This document shows, in pieces, positions 1 to 8,445 of a stretch of DNA of 64,000 nucleotides. Numbering within the stretch: position 1 is the stretch's first letter; the number at the start of each line of letters is the position of its first letter. Under the pieces are notes generated by a model. The model ran no database searches. It was not told where the DNA came from and saw only the letters and a program-made list of their open reading frames with translations. The stretch comes from Gordonia polyisoprenivorans (GTDB lineage Bacteria > Actinomycetota > Actinomycetes > Mycobacteriales > Mycobacteriaceae), in contig NZ_CP072203.1 of the NCBI RefSeq assembly GCF_017654315.1, positions 248,001-312,000 on the forward strand, in the 5' to 3' direction. The position numbers and the translations under genes are program-made.

Positions 1-419
1 ATCAACCGCTTCGGCAGTCCGAGCTTGCGTCCGATGGCCACCGCGGTGACCGCGTCGGGCGGTGCGACGATCGCCCCGAGCAGCAACGCCAGCGCGAAGG
101 TGAACTCGGGGATCAGTAACGACGCGATCCACCCGACGGCGAAGGCGGTGATGACGACCATCGCCACCCCGAGCCCCAGGATCGGCTTGATGTTGCGCAC
201 GAAGCTCGGCACCGAGAAGCCCAGCGCTGCGGAGTACAGCAGCGGTGGCAGCACGACCGTCAGCAGGATCTCGGATTCGAGTTCCACATGCGGCATGCCC
301 GGGACGAAGGAGACCGCCAGCGCGACCACCACGATGATCAACGCGGGTTGCATGCCGCGCCGGTCGGCGATCGCGGTGATGATGACGGCACCCACGAGCA
401 CCAGGATCAACAGTTCCAT
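1..419 (-). CDS. Na+/H+ antiporter, N-terminal part (runs off window)
   Basis: The gene starts with ATG at 419 on the minus strand and stays open for 139 codons to the window edge, so only the N-terminus is present. The peptide begins MELLILVLVGAVIITAIADR and contains about four hydrophobic helices. It includes VVLPPLLYSAAL and GAIVAPPDAVTAV, which are typical of CPA1 (NhaP-type) monovalent cation/proton antiporters. Family knowledge: these are integral inner-membrane exchangers of Na+ or K+ for H+. The aqpZ gene follows downstream-to-upstream on the same strand with about 80 bp between them, so the two may share an osmo-ionic role, which is inference. The subfamily cannot be fixed from the fragment. 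Confidence 0.85.
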   Translation of the reverse strand, partial: MELLILVLVGAVIITAIADRRGMQPALIIVVVALAVSFVPGMPHVELESEILLTVVLPPLLYSAALGFSVPSFVRNIKPILGLGVAMVVITAFAVGWIASLLIPEFTFALALLLGAIVAPPDAVTAVAIGRKLGLPKRL

Positions 420-502
420 GGGCAGTGATTCTCGCAGCGGCTGTCCGATTTCGCCGGTTGCGGAGTTTCGTCAACTGCCCGCGTTCGCCGCGGCCGACGC
501 GG

Positions 503-1279
503 TCAGGCGACCGGTGTCTCCTCACGCGCCGACGCACCGTACTTGAACTTGCCGTCCTCGAAGAGCAACGGATAGATCAGTCCGCCGACGATGCCCCCGA
601 TGAGTGGGGCGACCCAGAACGCCCACAGTTGGCCGGGCGCGCCGTCGCCGTTGAAGAACGCCACCGCCGTCGAGCGTGCCGGGTTCACCGAGGTGTTGGA
701 GATCGGGATGGACACCAGGTGGATGAGTGTGAGGGTGAAGCCGATTGCCAACGGCCCGAATCCCTTCGGCGCCCGGCCATCGGTCGCGCCGAGGATGACG
801 ATGAGGAAGAACGCGGTCAGCAGGATCTCGGCGATCAGGACCGCGGCGAGCGTGTAATGGCCCGGACTGTGGTCGCCGTATCCGTTGGCAGCCATGTTGC
901 CGGTGGCCGTCCAGCCGGGTCTGCCCTGCGCTATCCCATAGATCGCGAGACCGGCGAGCAGACCACCGGCGACCTGAGCGATCCAGTAGCCGGGCAGATC
1001 CTTCCATTCGAGTCGCCCGCTCACCGCAGCGCCGAGCGAGATCGCCGGATTGAAATGCGCCCCGGAGATGTGGGCGAGGGCGTAGGCCATGGTGACCACG
1101 GTCAGTCCGAACGCCAGCGCGACGCCCAGATAGCCGACACCCACCTGGATGAGCGTCCCCTTGTCGTCCCCCTCGGCGACTTGCTTGGCAGCGAAGACCG
1201 CGGTTCCGCAACCTCCGAGGACAAGCCAGAATGTACCGAACAATTCGGCCGCGTATTTGGTGAACGGAGCAGAAATCAT
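503..1279 (-). CDS. aqpZ: aquaporin Z (MIP family water channel)
   Basis: This 258-residue membrane protein has both signature boxes of the MIP family: HFNPAISLG (NPA at 77-79) and [14 protein letters not shown] (NPA at 199-201, followed by R202). The second box and the preceding HLVSIPIS are very close to those of bacterial AqpZ, so it should be a water-selective channel rather than a glycerol facilitator. Six membrane spans and two half-helices fit the length. The ATG at 1279 is chosen because GAGAGG lies six bases upstream and the protein then starts [17 protein letters not shown], as is usual. A 24-codon upstream extension is possible but has no support. Confidence 0.95.
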   Translation of the reverse strand: MISAPFTKYAAELFGTFWLVLGGCGTAVFAAKQVAEGDDKGTLIQVGVGYLGVALAFGLTVVTMAYALAHISGAHFNPAISLGAAVSGRLEWKDLPGYWIAQVAGGLLAGLAIYGIAQGRPGWTATGNMAANGYGDHSPGHYTLAAVLIAEILLTAFFLIVILGATDGRAPKGFGPLAIGFTLTLIHLVSIPISNTSVNPARSTAVAFFNGDGAPGQLWAFWVAPLIGGIVGGLIYPLLFEDGKFKYGASAREETPVA

Positions 1280-1420
1280 GACAGCCTCTCGAGGTGGTTG
1301 GGTGAGCACACACGTCACTGGCAGAACTTGAGCAACTTCAGTGCACACCATTTACGACCTTTTCCACCCAAAGGCGGCGAAACGGTGACCAGGCTGACAT
1401 CCGACGGTGATGTGGGAGAC

Positions 1421-1457
1421 AAAAACCCCGCCACCGTTGTCGCTGGTGGCGGGGTCT
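1421..1457 (-). terminator. intrinsic terminator downstream of tRNA-Arg
   Basis: An 11-bp perfect stem (ACCCCGCCACC at 1425-1435 with GGTGGCGGGGT at 1445-1455) encloses a 9-nt loop. On the minus strand it is followed by five T residues (complement of 1421-1425). It lies immediately 3' of the tRNA-Arg gene, as expected for a Rho-independent terminator of that transcript. Confidence 0.9.
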
Positions 1458-1463
1458 TGAGAG

Positions 1464-1536
1464 TGCGCCCGTAGGGATTCGAACCCCAAACCTTCTGATC
1501 CGTAGTCAGATGCTCTATCCGTTGAGCTACGGGCGC
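1464..1536 (-). tRNA. tRNA-Arg (anticodon ACG)
   Basis: The 73-nt gene folds into a cloverleaf. The acceptor arm is GCGCCCG/CGGGCGC with discriminator A, the D arm is AGCTCAACGGATAGAGC, and the anticodon loop CTACGGA gives anticodon ACG. The T arm contains GGTTCGAATCC. The CCA end is not encoded. The ACG anticodon (wobble A, normally deaminated to inosine) reads CGN arginine codons. A T-tailed terminator follows directly. Confidence 0.97.
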
Positions 1537-1611
1537 GTGAATATTAAGTTGTCATGCTGTTCAGCTGTCGTGCTGTTCAGTTGTCACCGCGGTCGGCGCG
1601 ACTGCGGTCGG

Positions 1612-1700
1612 CGGAGGCGAGAGGATTTGAACCTCCGGTCCCGTTTTAGCGAGACAACTCATTAGCAGTGAGTCCCATTCGGCCGCTCTGGCACGCCTCC
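1612..1700 (-). tRNA. tRNA-Ser (anticodon GCT)
   Basis: The 89-nt class II tRNA has acceptor stem GGAGGCG/CGCCTCC with a G discriminator. The anticodon loop CTGCTAA gives anticodon GCT, which reads AGC and AGT serine codons. A long variable arm (TTGTCTCGCTAAAACGGGAC region) marks it as serine type, and the T arm carries GGTTCAAATCC. It sits about 75 bp upstream of tRNA-Arg on the same strand, so the two are probably co-transcribed. Confidence 0.96.
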
Positions 1701-1831
1701 TAGCGGAGTCCTTTCGAACTGCCGAAGCGAAAGATTACACACCGCCCGGCGGCAGAAGCAAACCGCGCGGTCAGAGCCGGATCGCCGGGTCCGGGCACCG
1801 TCCGCCACGACCGTGGACCTACAGTTGGACG

Positions 1832-2896
1832 GTGACCTTTCGCATCCGTCCCGACCTCGCCGACCTGCCCGTCTACGTCCCCGGCAAGACGTTCCCGGAC
1901 GCGGTGAAGCTTGCCAGCAACGAGGTCACCTTCGGTCCGCTCCCCTCGGTTCTGCAAGCGATCTCACATGCCGCGGCCGGCGTGAACCGATACCCCGACA
2001 ACGGGATGGTCGAGTTGACCGACGCGTTGGCCAAGAACCTCGGCGTCAGTCCTGAGGAAATCCAGGTCGGGTGCGGATCGGTGATCCTCTGCCAGAACCT
2101 GATCCTGATCACCTGCCGCCCCGGCGACGAGGTCGTCTTCGGCTGGCGCTCCTTCGAGACCTATCCCCTCGCGACGCGGCTCGTCGGGGCGATGCCGGTT
2201 CAGGTGCCTCTCACCGGCGACGACGTGCATGATCTTGCGGCCATGGCCGACGCGATCACCGATCGCACCCGCCTGATCTTCGTCTGCAACCCCAACAACC
2301 CGACCGGGACCGTGGTCACCGCCGACGATCTGCGCGCCTTCCTGCAGTCGGTGCCGTCGGACATCGTCGTCGCCCTCGACGAGGCGTACCTCGAGTACAC
2401 CCGCCTCGACGACGACCACGCCTACGACGCCCTCGAGTTGCGCCGCGAGTTCCCGAACCTGGTCGCGTTACGCACGTTCTCCAAGGCGTACGGGCTCGCC
2501 GGCCTGCGCGTCGGGTACGCGATCGGCGATCCGGAGATCATCACCAGCCTGGGTAAGGCGCATGTGCCGTTCTCGGTCAACAGCGTCGCGCAGGCCGCAG
2601 CTCTGGCCTGCCTGGAGGCCGGCGACGAACTACTCGAGCGCACCGATGCGGTGGTCGCCGAACGTCGGCGGGTCACCGAGCGGCTCCGCGCCGCCGGTTA
2701 CCGGGTACCCGACTCGCAGGCGAATTTCGTGTGGCTCGACCTGGCCGAGAGGTCGTCAGAGTTCGCGCGCGCGGCGATCGACGCCGGGGTCGTGGTGCGG
2801 CCATTCGCCGACGACGGCGTGCGGGTCACCGTCACCCATCTCGACGAGAACGACAGCTTCCTGGCCTTCGCCGAGCGGTGGATCCGCGCCGACTGA
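1832..2896 (+). CDS. pat: aromatic amino acid / histidinol-phosphate aminotransferase (HisC2/Pat type)
   Basis: This 354-residue class I/II PLP aminotransferase carries the cofactor lysine in RTFSKAYGLAG (K218). It also has CNPNNPTGT at 152-160 and DEAYLEYT at 183-190, which are typical of the HisC branch. Actinobacteria usually carry a second HisC copy used as an aromatic aminotransferase (Pat), acting on phenylpyruvate and similar acids. The location away from other his genes favours that assignment, but substrate choice is inference. The start is a GTG at 1832 that gives the standard N-terminus (TFRIRPDLADLPVYVPGK). The length is normal for the family. Confidence 0.88.
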   Translation: MTFRIRPDLADLPVYVPGKTFPDAVKLASNEVTFGPLPSVLQAISHAAAGVNRYPDNGMVELTDALAKNLGVSPEEIQVGCGSVILCQNLILITCRPGDEVVFGWRSFETYPLATRLVGAMPVQVPLTGDDVHDLAAMADAITDRTRLIFVCNPNNPTGTVVTADDLRAFLQSVPSDIVVALDEAYLEYTRLDDDHAYDALELRREFPNLVALRTFSKAYGLAGLRVGYAIGDPEIITSLGKAHVPFSVNSVAQAAALACLEAGDELLERTDAVVAERRRVTERLRAAGYRVPDSQANFVWLDLAERSSEFARAAIDAGVVVRPFADDGVRVTVTHLDENDSFLAFAERWIRAD

Positions 2897-2916
2897 GGTC
2901 TGTTGCGGCAGGCGGC

Positions 2917-3918
2917 TCAGTACAGGTGCCGCGAGACCGTTCCCCAGGCGGCGGGCAGATCCTGCTCCCAGTAGGCCCAGGTGTGCGTCCCGATCAGGCG
3001 GAAGCCGTCGGTGTAGGGCACGTTGTGGGTGCGCAGATCCCACGCGAACTCCAATGAGCATCGGTAGGCACCGGCCTCCAGCGCCGAGGACGACGCGGTG
3101 ACCGCTACTGGCGGACCTTCGTCGGGCTCGATGCGACGCGTGATGTCCAGTGGGCCGATGGCACCGGAGCCGGCGGAGATGAAGATGTCCTTACCGCGCA
3201 ACGCGTTCAGATGCAGGCTCGGGTCATGCGCCTGCCAGCCGACGGACCCGAACGGGCCCCACATGTTGGTGGCGTCGCCGCCGTCGCGACCGACGGTGGT
3301 GCGCACGTAGGCCTCGTTGGCCGCTCCGGACACCGGCGGGCACCCACTGAGCGACGCGAGACCCGAATACAGCTCGGGATGACGGATGGCCAGCGCGAAC
3401 GACGCCTGTCCGCCCATCGACAACCCGATCACCGCATTGCGGCCGTTGCCGTTGAACCGCGAATTGATCAGCGGGGGAAGTTCTTTGGTGAGGAAGGTCT
3501 CCCACATCGGCTTACCCAGCTTGGGGTCGGCATGCTGCCAGTCGGTGTAGAACGTGCCCGCTCCACCGACCGGTAGGACGACGTTGACATTCTTGTTCGC
3601 GAAGAACGCGCCGGCGTGGCCCTTGGTGATCCAGTCGCTGACGTCGCCGTCGGCACCGGCGCCATCGAGCATGTAGACCGTCGGGCGCGGGCCACTGGAG
3701 TACGCCGGGGTCAGCACGCTGACCTTGATGCGCTGTTTCATCGACGGGGAATCCACCCAGACGTCGGTGCGCAAATCGCTCATCGGCTTGGTGGTGACGA
3801 TGCGTGCCTCGACGCGTGGCGCCGCTTCCGCCACTGCTGGACCGAACAAACCCGCACCCAGGACGCCGACGCCGAGTATGGTCGCCACCATTGCGGCCAC
3901 TCGCCTTGTGCCCATCAT
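2917..3918 (-). CDS. secreted mycolyltransferase, antigen 85 (esterase D-like) family
   Basis: This 333-residue alpha/beta hydrolase of the antigen 85 type starts with a signal peptide (MMGTRRVAAMVATILGVGVL...AEA-AP). The nucleophile elbow is GLSMGG (S167), and VYMLDGAGADGDVSDW and FYTDWQ are conserved in corynebacterial/mycobacterial mycolyltransferases. HTWAYWEQDL near the C-terminus carries the catalytic His. Family function: transfer of mycolic acid from trehalose monomycolate to arabinogalactan or trehalose outside the membrane. The ATG at 3918 is preferred because GATGAGG lies 6 nt upstream. An ATG at 3930 overlaps that SD and is the alternative. A paralogue lies at 17962-18957. Confidence 0.9.
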   Translation of the reverse strand: MMGTRRVAAMVATILGVGVLGAGLFGPAVAEAAPRVEARIVTTKPMSDLRTDVWVDSPSMKQRIKVSVLTPAYSSGPRPTVYMLDGAGADGDVSDWITKGHAGAFFANKNVNVVLPVGGAGTFYTDWQHADPKLGKPMWETFLTKELPPLINSRFNGNGRNAVIGLSMGGQASFALAIRHPELYSGLASLSGCPPVSGAANEAYVRTTVGRDGGDATNMWGPFGSVGWQAHDPSLHLNALRGKDIFISAGSGAIGPLDITRRIEPDEGPPVAVTASSSALEAGAYRCSLEFAWDLRTHNVPYTDGFRLIGTHTWAYWEQDLPAAWGTVSRHLY

Positions 3919-4096
3919 CAATAACCTCATCCCACCCGCCGACGGCGGTAGCCCACGAACGCATTGCGGTACCGCACTTCGCAGGTACACCGCCCCCATT
4001 ATCGGGGACGCCGCGCGGATGGAAGACTACTAGCGGGTAACAAAAGCGTGAAGACCCGAACGTGTTTTCACAGCCGGCATTCAGGAGCGTGGGTCA

Positions 4097-4576
4097 GTGA
4101 GTACCGCAAACACCGGCCGCAACTCAGTAAACACCGCAGGTGAGAGCGGTTTGGGCGCACACGAATTCGCGTTCACCGCGGAGGTCGGCGTGCGCTGGTC
4201 GGACATGGATGCTTTTGGTCACATCAACCACGCCCGGATGGTCACGCTCATGGAGGAAGCCCGGATCGCGTGGCTGCTCTCCGCGGGCGAGGAGTACACC
4301 CCGCTGATCAAGAGCGCGATGATCGTGCACGTCGAGATCCGATATCAGAGCCAGCTCCGCCACGACGACTCGCCGTTGCGCATCGGCATGTGGATCAAGG
4401 GTTTTCGGTCCGTCGACTTCACCATCGGCTATGAGATCCGGGGTGCGCATGCCGATCCGATGAGCAAACCGGCGTGTGTTGCGAGCACTCAGATGGCCGT
4501 CGTCGACGTCGAGGCGCACAGTTTGCGTCGACTCACCGATACCGAGAAGGGTTACTTACGCACCTGGTCACGGTGA
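4097..4576 (+). CDS. acyl-CoA thioesterase, 4HBT hotdog fold
   Basis: This 159-residue single-hotdog-domain protein contains WSDMDAFGHINHARMVTLMEEAR, the active-site helix of the 4-hydroxybenzoyl-CoA thioesterase family with the catalytic Asp at D36. The first 20 residues are a low-complexity Ser/Thr/Gly leader. It probably hydrolyses an acyl-CoA; the acyl chain cannot be told from sequence. The start is GTG at 4097. It is transcribed away from the mycolyltransferase at 2917-3918, with about 180 bp between the divergent starts. Confidence 0.85.
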   Translation: MSTANTGRNSVNTAGESGLGAHEFAFTAEVGVRWSDMDAFGHINHARMVTLMEEARIAWLLSAGEEYTPLIKSAMIVHVEIRYQSQLRHDDSPLRIGMWIKGFRSVDFTIGYEIRGAHADPMSKPACVASTQMAVVDVEAHSLRRLTDTEKGYLRTWSR

Positions 4577-4599
4577 CCGCGGTTGAGCGACCGCGGGGG

Positions 4600-5841
4600 T
4601 CAGGACGGTTCGTACCGTGCGGGGAGTTCCCTGGGAACCGCTGGTGAGAGACGAGAGATGTTTCCCTGCAAGACATCCCGATAGATCCGTAGCTGCTCCT
4701 CACCACTGCGGACCTGTTCGGACAGTCGTTTGGCGTTGTCCATGGAGATCTCGCGATCACCGGACCGGGCGACCAGAGCGTCGATCCGATCGTCGATGGT
4801 CGCGGCTTTGTTGTATTCGGCCAGAATCCGCAATTCCGTTGCCGCGGACTCGACGACGTGGGCCACGTCGGACAACGCCTGCACCCGATCGATCAGCTCG
4901 GACCACACCGGCCTTAGCGTGGTTTCGCGGCGGTCGATCTGTTCGGCGAAGGCCCGGTCGAAGCCACCATTGCGTTTGGCCCGGTCCAGGTCGACGCGCA
5001 CCGCACGCAAGGCGATGACGTCGGCGGCGATCTCGGCGAGTTCGGAGTGCAGGTTCACCTGCGTGCGCTGCACCGCGAAATGGTCTGAGCGCCAAGCGGG
5101 ATTGGTCATGATCCGGTCGTAGTAGTGGCCGGCGATGAACAGCAACGTCTCGTATCCGTCGACGAAGTTCGCCGACCCGGGCACCGCGGGCGCCTGGGTG
5201 TCGCGGTCGGTGGCCGCGGTGACCTGTTCGGCCCACTGCTCGACCTGACGATTCCCGGACCGCGCCGCAACCTGCCCGACGACACCGGCGATGCGCTCAA
5301 CCGCAACAGTGCCGGCTCGGCGCACGGCGCGCATCGTGCCCACGTTGGGGGTCGGCGTGCACAGCAGGCCGGCGAAGAGCCGTTCGCGCTCGTCGAGTTC
5401 GAGATACACGTTCTCGCGGCGTTCGCGGCGGACGGCGCGCGTGCTGCCGGCGAAGACGCCCTTGCCGGTGACGAACGCCTTGTGTGCGTCCTCGCGTCGT
5501 CGGACCAGACCGTTGAGCCGGTTACGCATCACCGCGGCGATCACACCGGGCACCATCGGCCCCGACTGCTGCGCCTCGAGCTGGATGATCGCTCGCTGCA
5601 GACGTCGCATCTCGCCGAAGCCACCCGGCACGATTGGCAACGGCAGACCTGTGGACACGCGGCGGATCACGATCGCCCGGCCCGTCGGCGTGAGATAACC
5701 CGAGGCGACCAGGATCGCGGCCACATCGGACAGTTCCGGCCGTTCACCGGGCATCGCCGACCGGTCACACCACTGCCGGATCTCGCCGCTGCTCGGACCG
5801 CTGATCCGTGCCGCTCCCCGCATTCCGCCGTCGTCGATCAT
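4600..5841 (-). CDS. conserved actinobacterial protein of unknown function
   Basis: I do not recognise this 413-residue soluble protein. It starts with an acidic region, then a segment resembling a small regulatory motif (LSDVAAILVASGYLTPTGRAI). Long, charged, helix-rich stretches follow (about residues 120-170 and 260-400) with high coiled-coil character (QIDRRETTLRPVWSELIDRV). There is no signal peptide or membrane span. ATG at 5841 is chosen because GAGGCGGGAAC precedes it and a longer reading would overlap the acyltransferase gene. The intergenic gap to that gene is about 60 bp on the same strand, so an operon is possible. The coding pattern is strong over the full length, so it is a real gene. 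Confidence 0.7.
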   Translation of the reverse strand: MIDDGGMRGAARISGPSSGEIRQWCDRSAMPGERPELSDVAAILVASGYLTPTGRAIVIRRVSTGLPLPIVPGGFGEMRRLQRAIIQLEAQQSGPMVPGVIAAVMRNRLNGLVRRREDAHKAFVTGKGVFAGSTRAVRRERRENVYLELDERERLFAGLLCTPTPNVGTMRAVRRAGTVAVERIAGVVGQVAARSGNRQVEQWAEQVTAATDRDTQAPAVPGSANFVDGYETLLFIAGHYYDRIMTNPAWRSDHFAVQRTQVNLHSELAEIAADVIALRAVRVDLDRAKRNGGFDRAFAEQIDRRETTLRPVWSELIDRVQALSDVAHVVESAATELRILAEYNKAATIDDRIDALVARSGDREISMDNAKRLSEQVRSGEEQLRIYRDVLQGNISRLSPAVPRELPARYEPS

Positions 5842-5903
5842 GTTCCCGCCTCGTGACCCTGCTTGTCGGCCATGCTGCCTCTGCGCCGTCTTGCTCACCC
5901 ATG

Positions 5904-7049
5904 CTACCTGCGGGAACCGACGGTCCCGGGTGTCCGCGCACGCCACAGCGGCGACGTCACACGGTGCAGCGCCCACGCAAGCACGACGCTGATGACCGCG
6001 GTGAGACCGAACGCGATCAGCACGTTTCCGCTGAACACGTGGTAGCCGAGCGCGGCCATGACCACCTCGAGGACGATGACGTGCACACAGAACAGCTCGT
6101 AGGAGATCTCACCGAGGAACACCATCGGTCGGCTGGCACACACCCGCGCCCACCAGGACCGCTGATCGGCGCCGGTGAGCGGGCCGACGAGACCGACGGC
6201 GATCACCAGATACAGCACGTGCTTGACGATCGTCGCCGACCCCGTCGTCGGGGTGATCGTCGGTTCGCCCGCGATCGAGCCCCCGGACACCAGAAACGCG
6301 GCGATCGCGATGCCCACCCACGCGGTGGTGTTCCACCGGCGGATCAGCGGTGCGCAGGCCGCGAGCAACATGCCGCCGACGAACCAGCCGAAGAATGCCG
6401 GCGCCCACAGTCGTGCTGTCGGATTCACCCCCGCACTGCCTGCGACGATGACCGACCACACCGGGCTGACCAGCAACAACGGCACCAGCGCCGCGATGAG
6501 AAGATCCGGTCGCCACCCGCCGCGCCTGCCCGACACACGCATCACACCGACCACGACGACCCAGCCGATCAGCGGCAGGACGAGGTAGAACACGACTTCG
6601 GCGGCTAGGCTCCACATCTGTGTCAGCCCGGAGTGCAGGTGCCCGAACCCGTACACCTGCGTCAGCGTCATGTTGCGCAGGAAGCCCGACCAGCCGGTGC
6701 CGGTCGGTGACGCCTCGCCGCCGGGCGGGGCGATCGCGTACAGCAGATAGACGCCGACCACGGTGATCCAGTACGCGGGCAGGATGCGTCGTGCCCGGTG
6801 CCAGAAGTAGCGTCCGACGCCTGGCAGTTGCGTGTCGCGGGTGGTCTCGCGCGCCGCCCGCACCCATGGCGTGAACAACAGGTACCCCGAGAGCACGAAG
6901 AAGATCGCGACCCCGATCTCGAAGCGCGCGAACAGTCGGCCGACGTAGTCGTCTGTGTAGTGCCCGGTCCAGAACGCGGCGTGGGTCAGGCACACCGACA
7001 GCGCGGCGATCGTGCGCACGCCGGTGAGTGAGGGAACGCGCGAGGCCAT
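5904..7049 (-). CDS. membrane acyltransferase, AT3 (acyltransferase 3) family
   Basis: This 381-residue polytopic protein has about ten membrane helices and begins LTGVRTIAALSVCLTHAAFWTG, the usual N-terminal helix of the AT3/OafA family with its conserved His. RYFWHRARRILPAYW is the conserved Arg-rich loop. Family members O-acylate sugars, lipids or antibiotics at the inner membrane; the acceptor here is unknown. ATG at 7049 gives the standard N-terminus MASRVPSLTGVR. Upstream in-frame codons cross into the divergent corA region and lack family similarity. The divergent spacing to corA is only about 58 bp, so their promoters must overlap. Confidence 0.88.
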   Translation of the reverse strand: MASRVPSLTGVRTIAALSVCLTHAAFWTGHYTDDYVGRLFARFEIGVAIFFVLSGYLLFTPWVRAARETTRDTQLPGVGRYFWHRARRILPAYWITVVGVYLLYAIAPPGGEASPTGTGWSGFLRNMTLTQVYGFGHLHSGLTQMWSLAAEVVFYLVLPLIGWVVVVGVMRVSGRRGGWRPDLLIAALVPLLLVSPVWSVIVAGSAGVNPTARLWAPAFFGWFVGGMLLAACAPLIRRWNTTAWVGIAIAAFLVSGGSIAGEPTITPTTGSATIVKHVLYLVIAVGLVGPLTGADQRSWWARVCASRPMVFLGEISYELFCVHVIVLEVVMAALGYHVFSGNVLIAFGLTAVISVVLAWALHRVTSPLWRARTPGTVGSRR

Positions 7050-7107
7050 GCGCCGATCCTGCCAGCCGCACCGCCGCCCACCGCGCAGGTGGTGGCACGA
7101 TGATGCC

Positions 7108-8199
7108 ATGGTGGGCACATCGGATCCGGATCGCGGAACACGCATTCGCGGCCAGATCTGGAAGAAGGGCCAGAAGGTCGACGGCTTCTCGATCGACGGC
7201 ATCTCCGATCATCTCGACTGCGCCGACACGCTCATCTGGGCCGATCTCGACTGCCCATCTCACGACGATCTGACAGCGCTGGCACAAGAACTCGACCTCA
7301 ACAGCTTCGCGATCGAGGACACGATCGCCGCCGCCGAACGCGTCAAGACCGTGAACTACCGCGACTACACATTCATGACCGTCTATGCGATCACCGCCGC
7401 CCCGACCGGTGACGACGCGAACCCGTCTGCGGGCGACGAGAACCCGACGACCGGCTACGCAGCGCGTCCGGATCAGCACTCCCCGTATGCGCAACGCGCC
7501 AAGTCGTTTGTTCTGCATCGTGTTTCGATCTTCGTCAAGCAGAACGCGTTAATCACGGTGCGGATGACACCGGGATTCGACATCTCCGTCGTGACCCAGC
7601 GGTGGGAGGAGATCGGCGGCGAACAGTACGGCATCGGCGCGTTGCTTCACGGTCTGCTCGACGTGGTCGTCGACGGACATTTCGACGCGGTCCAACGCCT
7701 CGACAACGACATCGAGGATCTCGAGGCCCTGCTCTTCGACGAGTCCGTCGCCGCCCGAACATTGCAGCGCCGAACCTACGATCTCCGTAAGGATCTCGTG
7801 CTTCTGCGTCGAGTCGTGGTGCCCATGCGCGAGGTCATCGCGGCGATCCAGCGTCACCGCTACGAGAACGAGGCGCCACCGGAACTCGACCCCCACTTCT
7901 CCGACCTCTACGATCACGCGCTGCGGGCGGCGGAGTGGACAGAATCGTTGCGCGACATGGTCACCACGGTGTTCGAGACCAACCTGTCGTTGGCCGACGC
8001 GCGCCTGAACACCGTGATGAAGAAGCTGACGGGGTGGGCCGCGATCATCGCCGTACCCACCGCCATCACCGGTTTCTACGGCCAGAACGTCTCGTTCCCG
8101 TTCTTCCAGACCACCACCGGTTTCGTGGTCAGCTCGGTGTTGATCGTGGTCACCGTGATCGCCCTGTACACCACGTTCAAGCGGCGAGACTGGTTGTAG
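7108..8199 (+). CDS. corA: CorA-family divalent cation transporter
   Basis: This 363-residue protein has the CorA layout: a long N-terminal cytoplasmic funnel (residues 1-300), then two C-terminal membrane helices. The pore signature GFYGQN replaces the classic G-M-N type loop (YGMN), with Gln for Met. The short tail FKRRDWL is typical. It should carry Mg2+ or a related cation as a pentamer. Residues 105-130 (DDANPSAGDENPTTG) are an insertion of low complexity. The stop lies only 39 nt before the a1 arm of the retron RNA on the same strand, so co-transcription is possible. An effector role for CorA is speculation. Confidence 0.9.
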   Translation: MVGTSDPDRGTRIRGQIWKKGQKVDGFSIDGISDHLDCADTLIWADLDCPSHDDLTALAQELDLNSFAIEDTIAAAERVKTVNYRDYTFMTVYAITAAPTGDDANPSAGDENPTTGYAARPDQHSPYAQRAKSFVLHRVSIFVKQNALITVRMTPGFDISVVTQRWEEIGGEQYGIGALLHGLLDVVVDGHFDAVQRLDNDIEDLEALLFDESVAARTLQRRTYDLRKDLVLLRRVVVPMREVIAAIQRHRYENEAPPELDPHFSDLYDHALRAAEWTESLRDMVTTVFETNLSLADARLNTVMKKLTGWAAIIAVPTAITGFYGQNVSFPFFQTTTGFVVSSVLIVVTVIALYTTFKRRDWL

Positions 8200-8238
8200 T
8201 CCGCCACTATGCACGCCGCCCGTGGCACGATGGCTTGT

Positions 8239-8399
8239 GATGGGCGACGGGTGTGGTGAGAGAGGATCGGTTCGATCCGTCTCAGGGGTAACCCCTGGGT
8301 GCAGTTCACAGTTGGGCCCTGCGTCCGACGCCGGCCGGCACGCTGCGCGTGCACCACGGCGCCGCACCATGGTTATGGTCACCACGCCCGTCGTGCATC
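8239..8399 (+). ncRNA. retron msr-msd non-coding RNA (candidate)
   Basis: Two 21-nt arms, 8239-8259 and 8379-8399, are inverted complements. They give 18 Watson-Crick pairs, two G-U pairs and one G-G mismatch; the core CGACGGGTGTGGTGA pairs with TCACCACGCCCGTCG. This matches the a1/a2 arms that enclose msr-msd in retrons. Just inside a1 the RNA reads GAGAGAGG, offering G8260 (or G8258) as branching guanosine. Two perfect small hairpins follow (8260-8283 with loop GTT; CAGGGG-TAA-CCCCTG at 8283-8297), then a weaker one (8297-8326), as in msr. The msd part holds a long hairpin at 8326-8364 with apical GCACGC-TGC-GCGTGC. The RT start is 47 nt after a2. Boundaries are my reading; production of msDNA is not shown. 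Confidence 0.85.
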
Positions 8400-8445
8400 T
8401 TCTGGACGCCCGTGCTCGCTGTGTTCGATGCTGCCGGATCACTCG

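Noticed and set aside
1464..1700. tRNA pair as integration site of a genomic island
   Set aside because: No integrase, no duplicated tRNA 3' end and ordinary housekeeping genes on both sides.
8299..8445. In-frame N-terminal extension of the RT
   Set aside because: It would translate the msd region, its residues are not conserved-looking, and the ATG at 8446 fits the usual retron layout.
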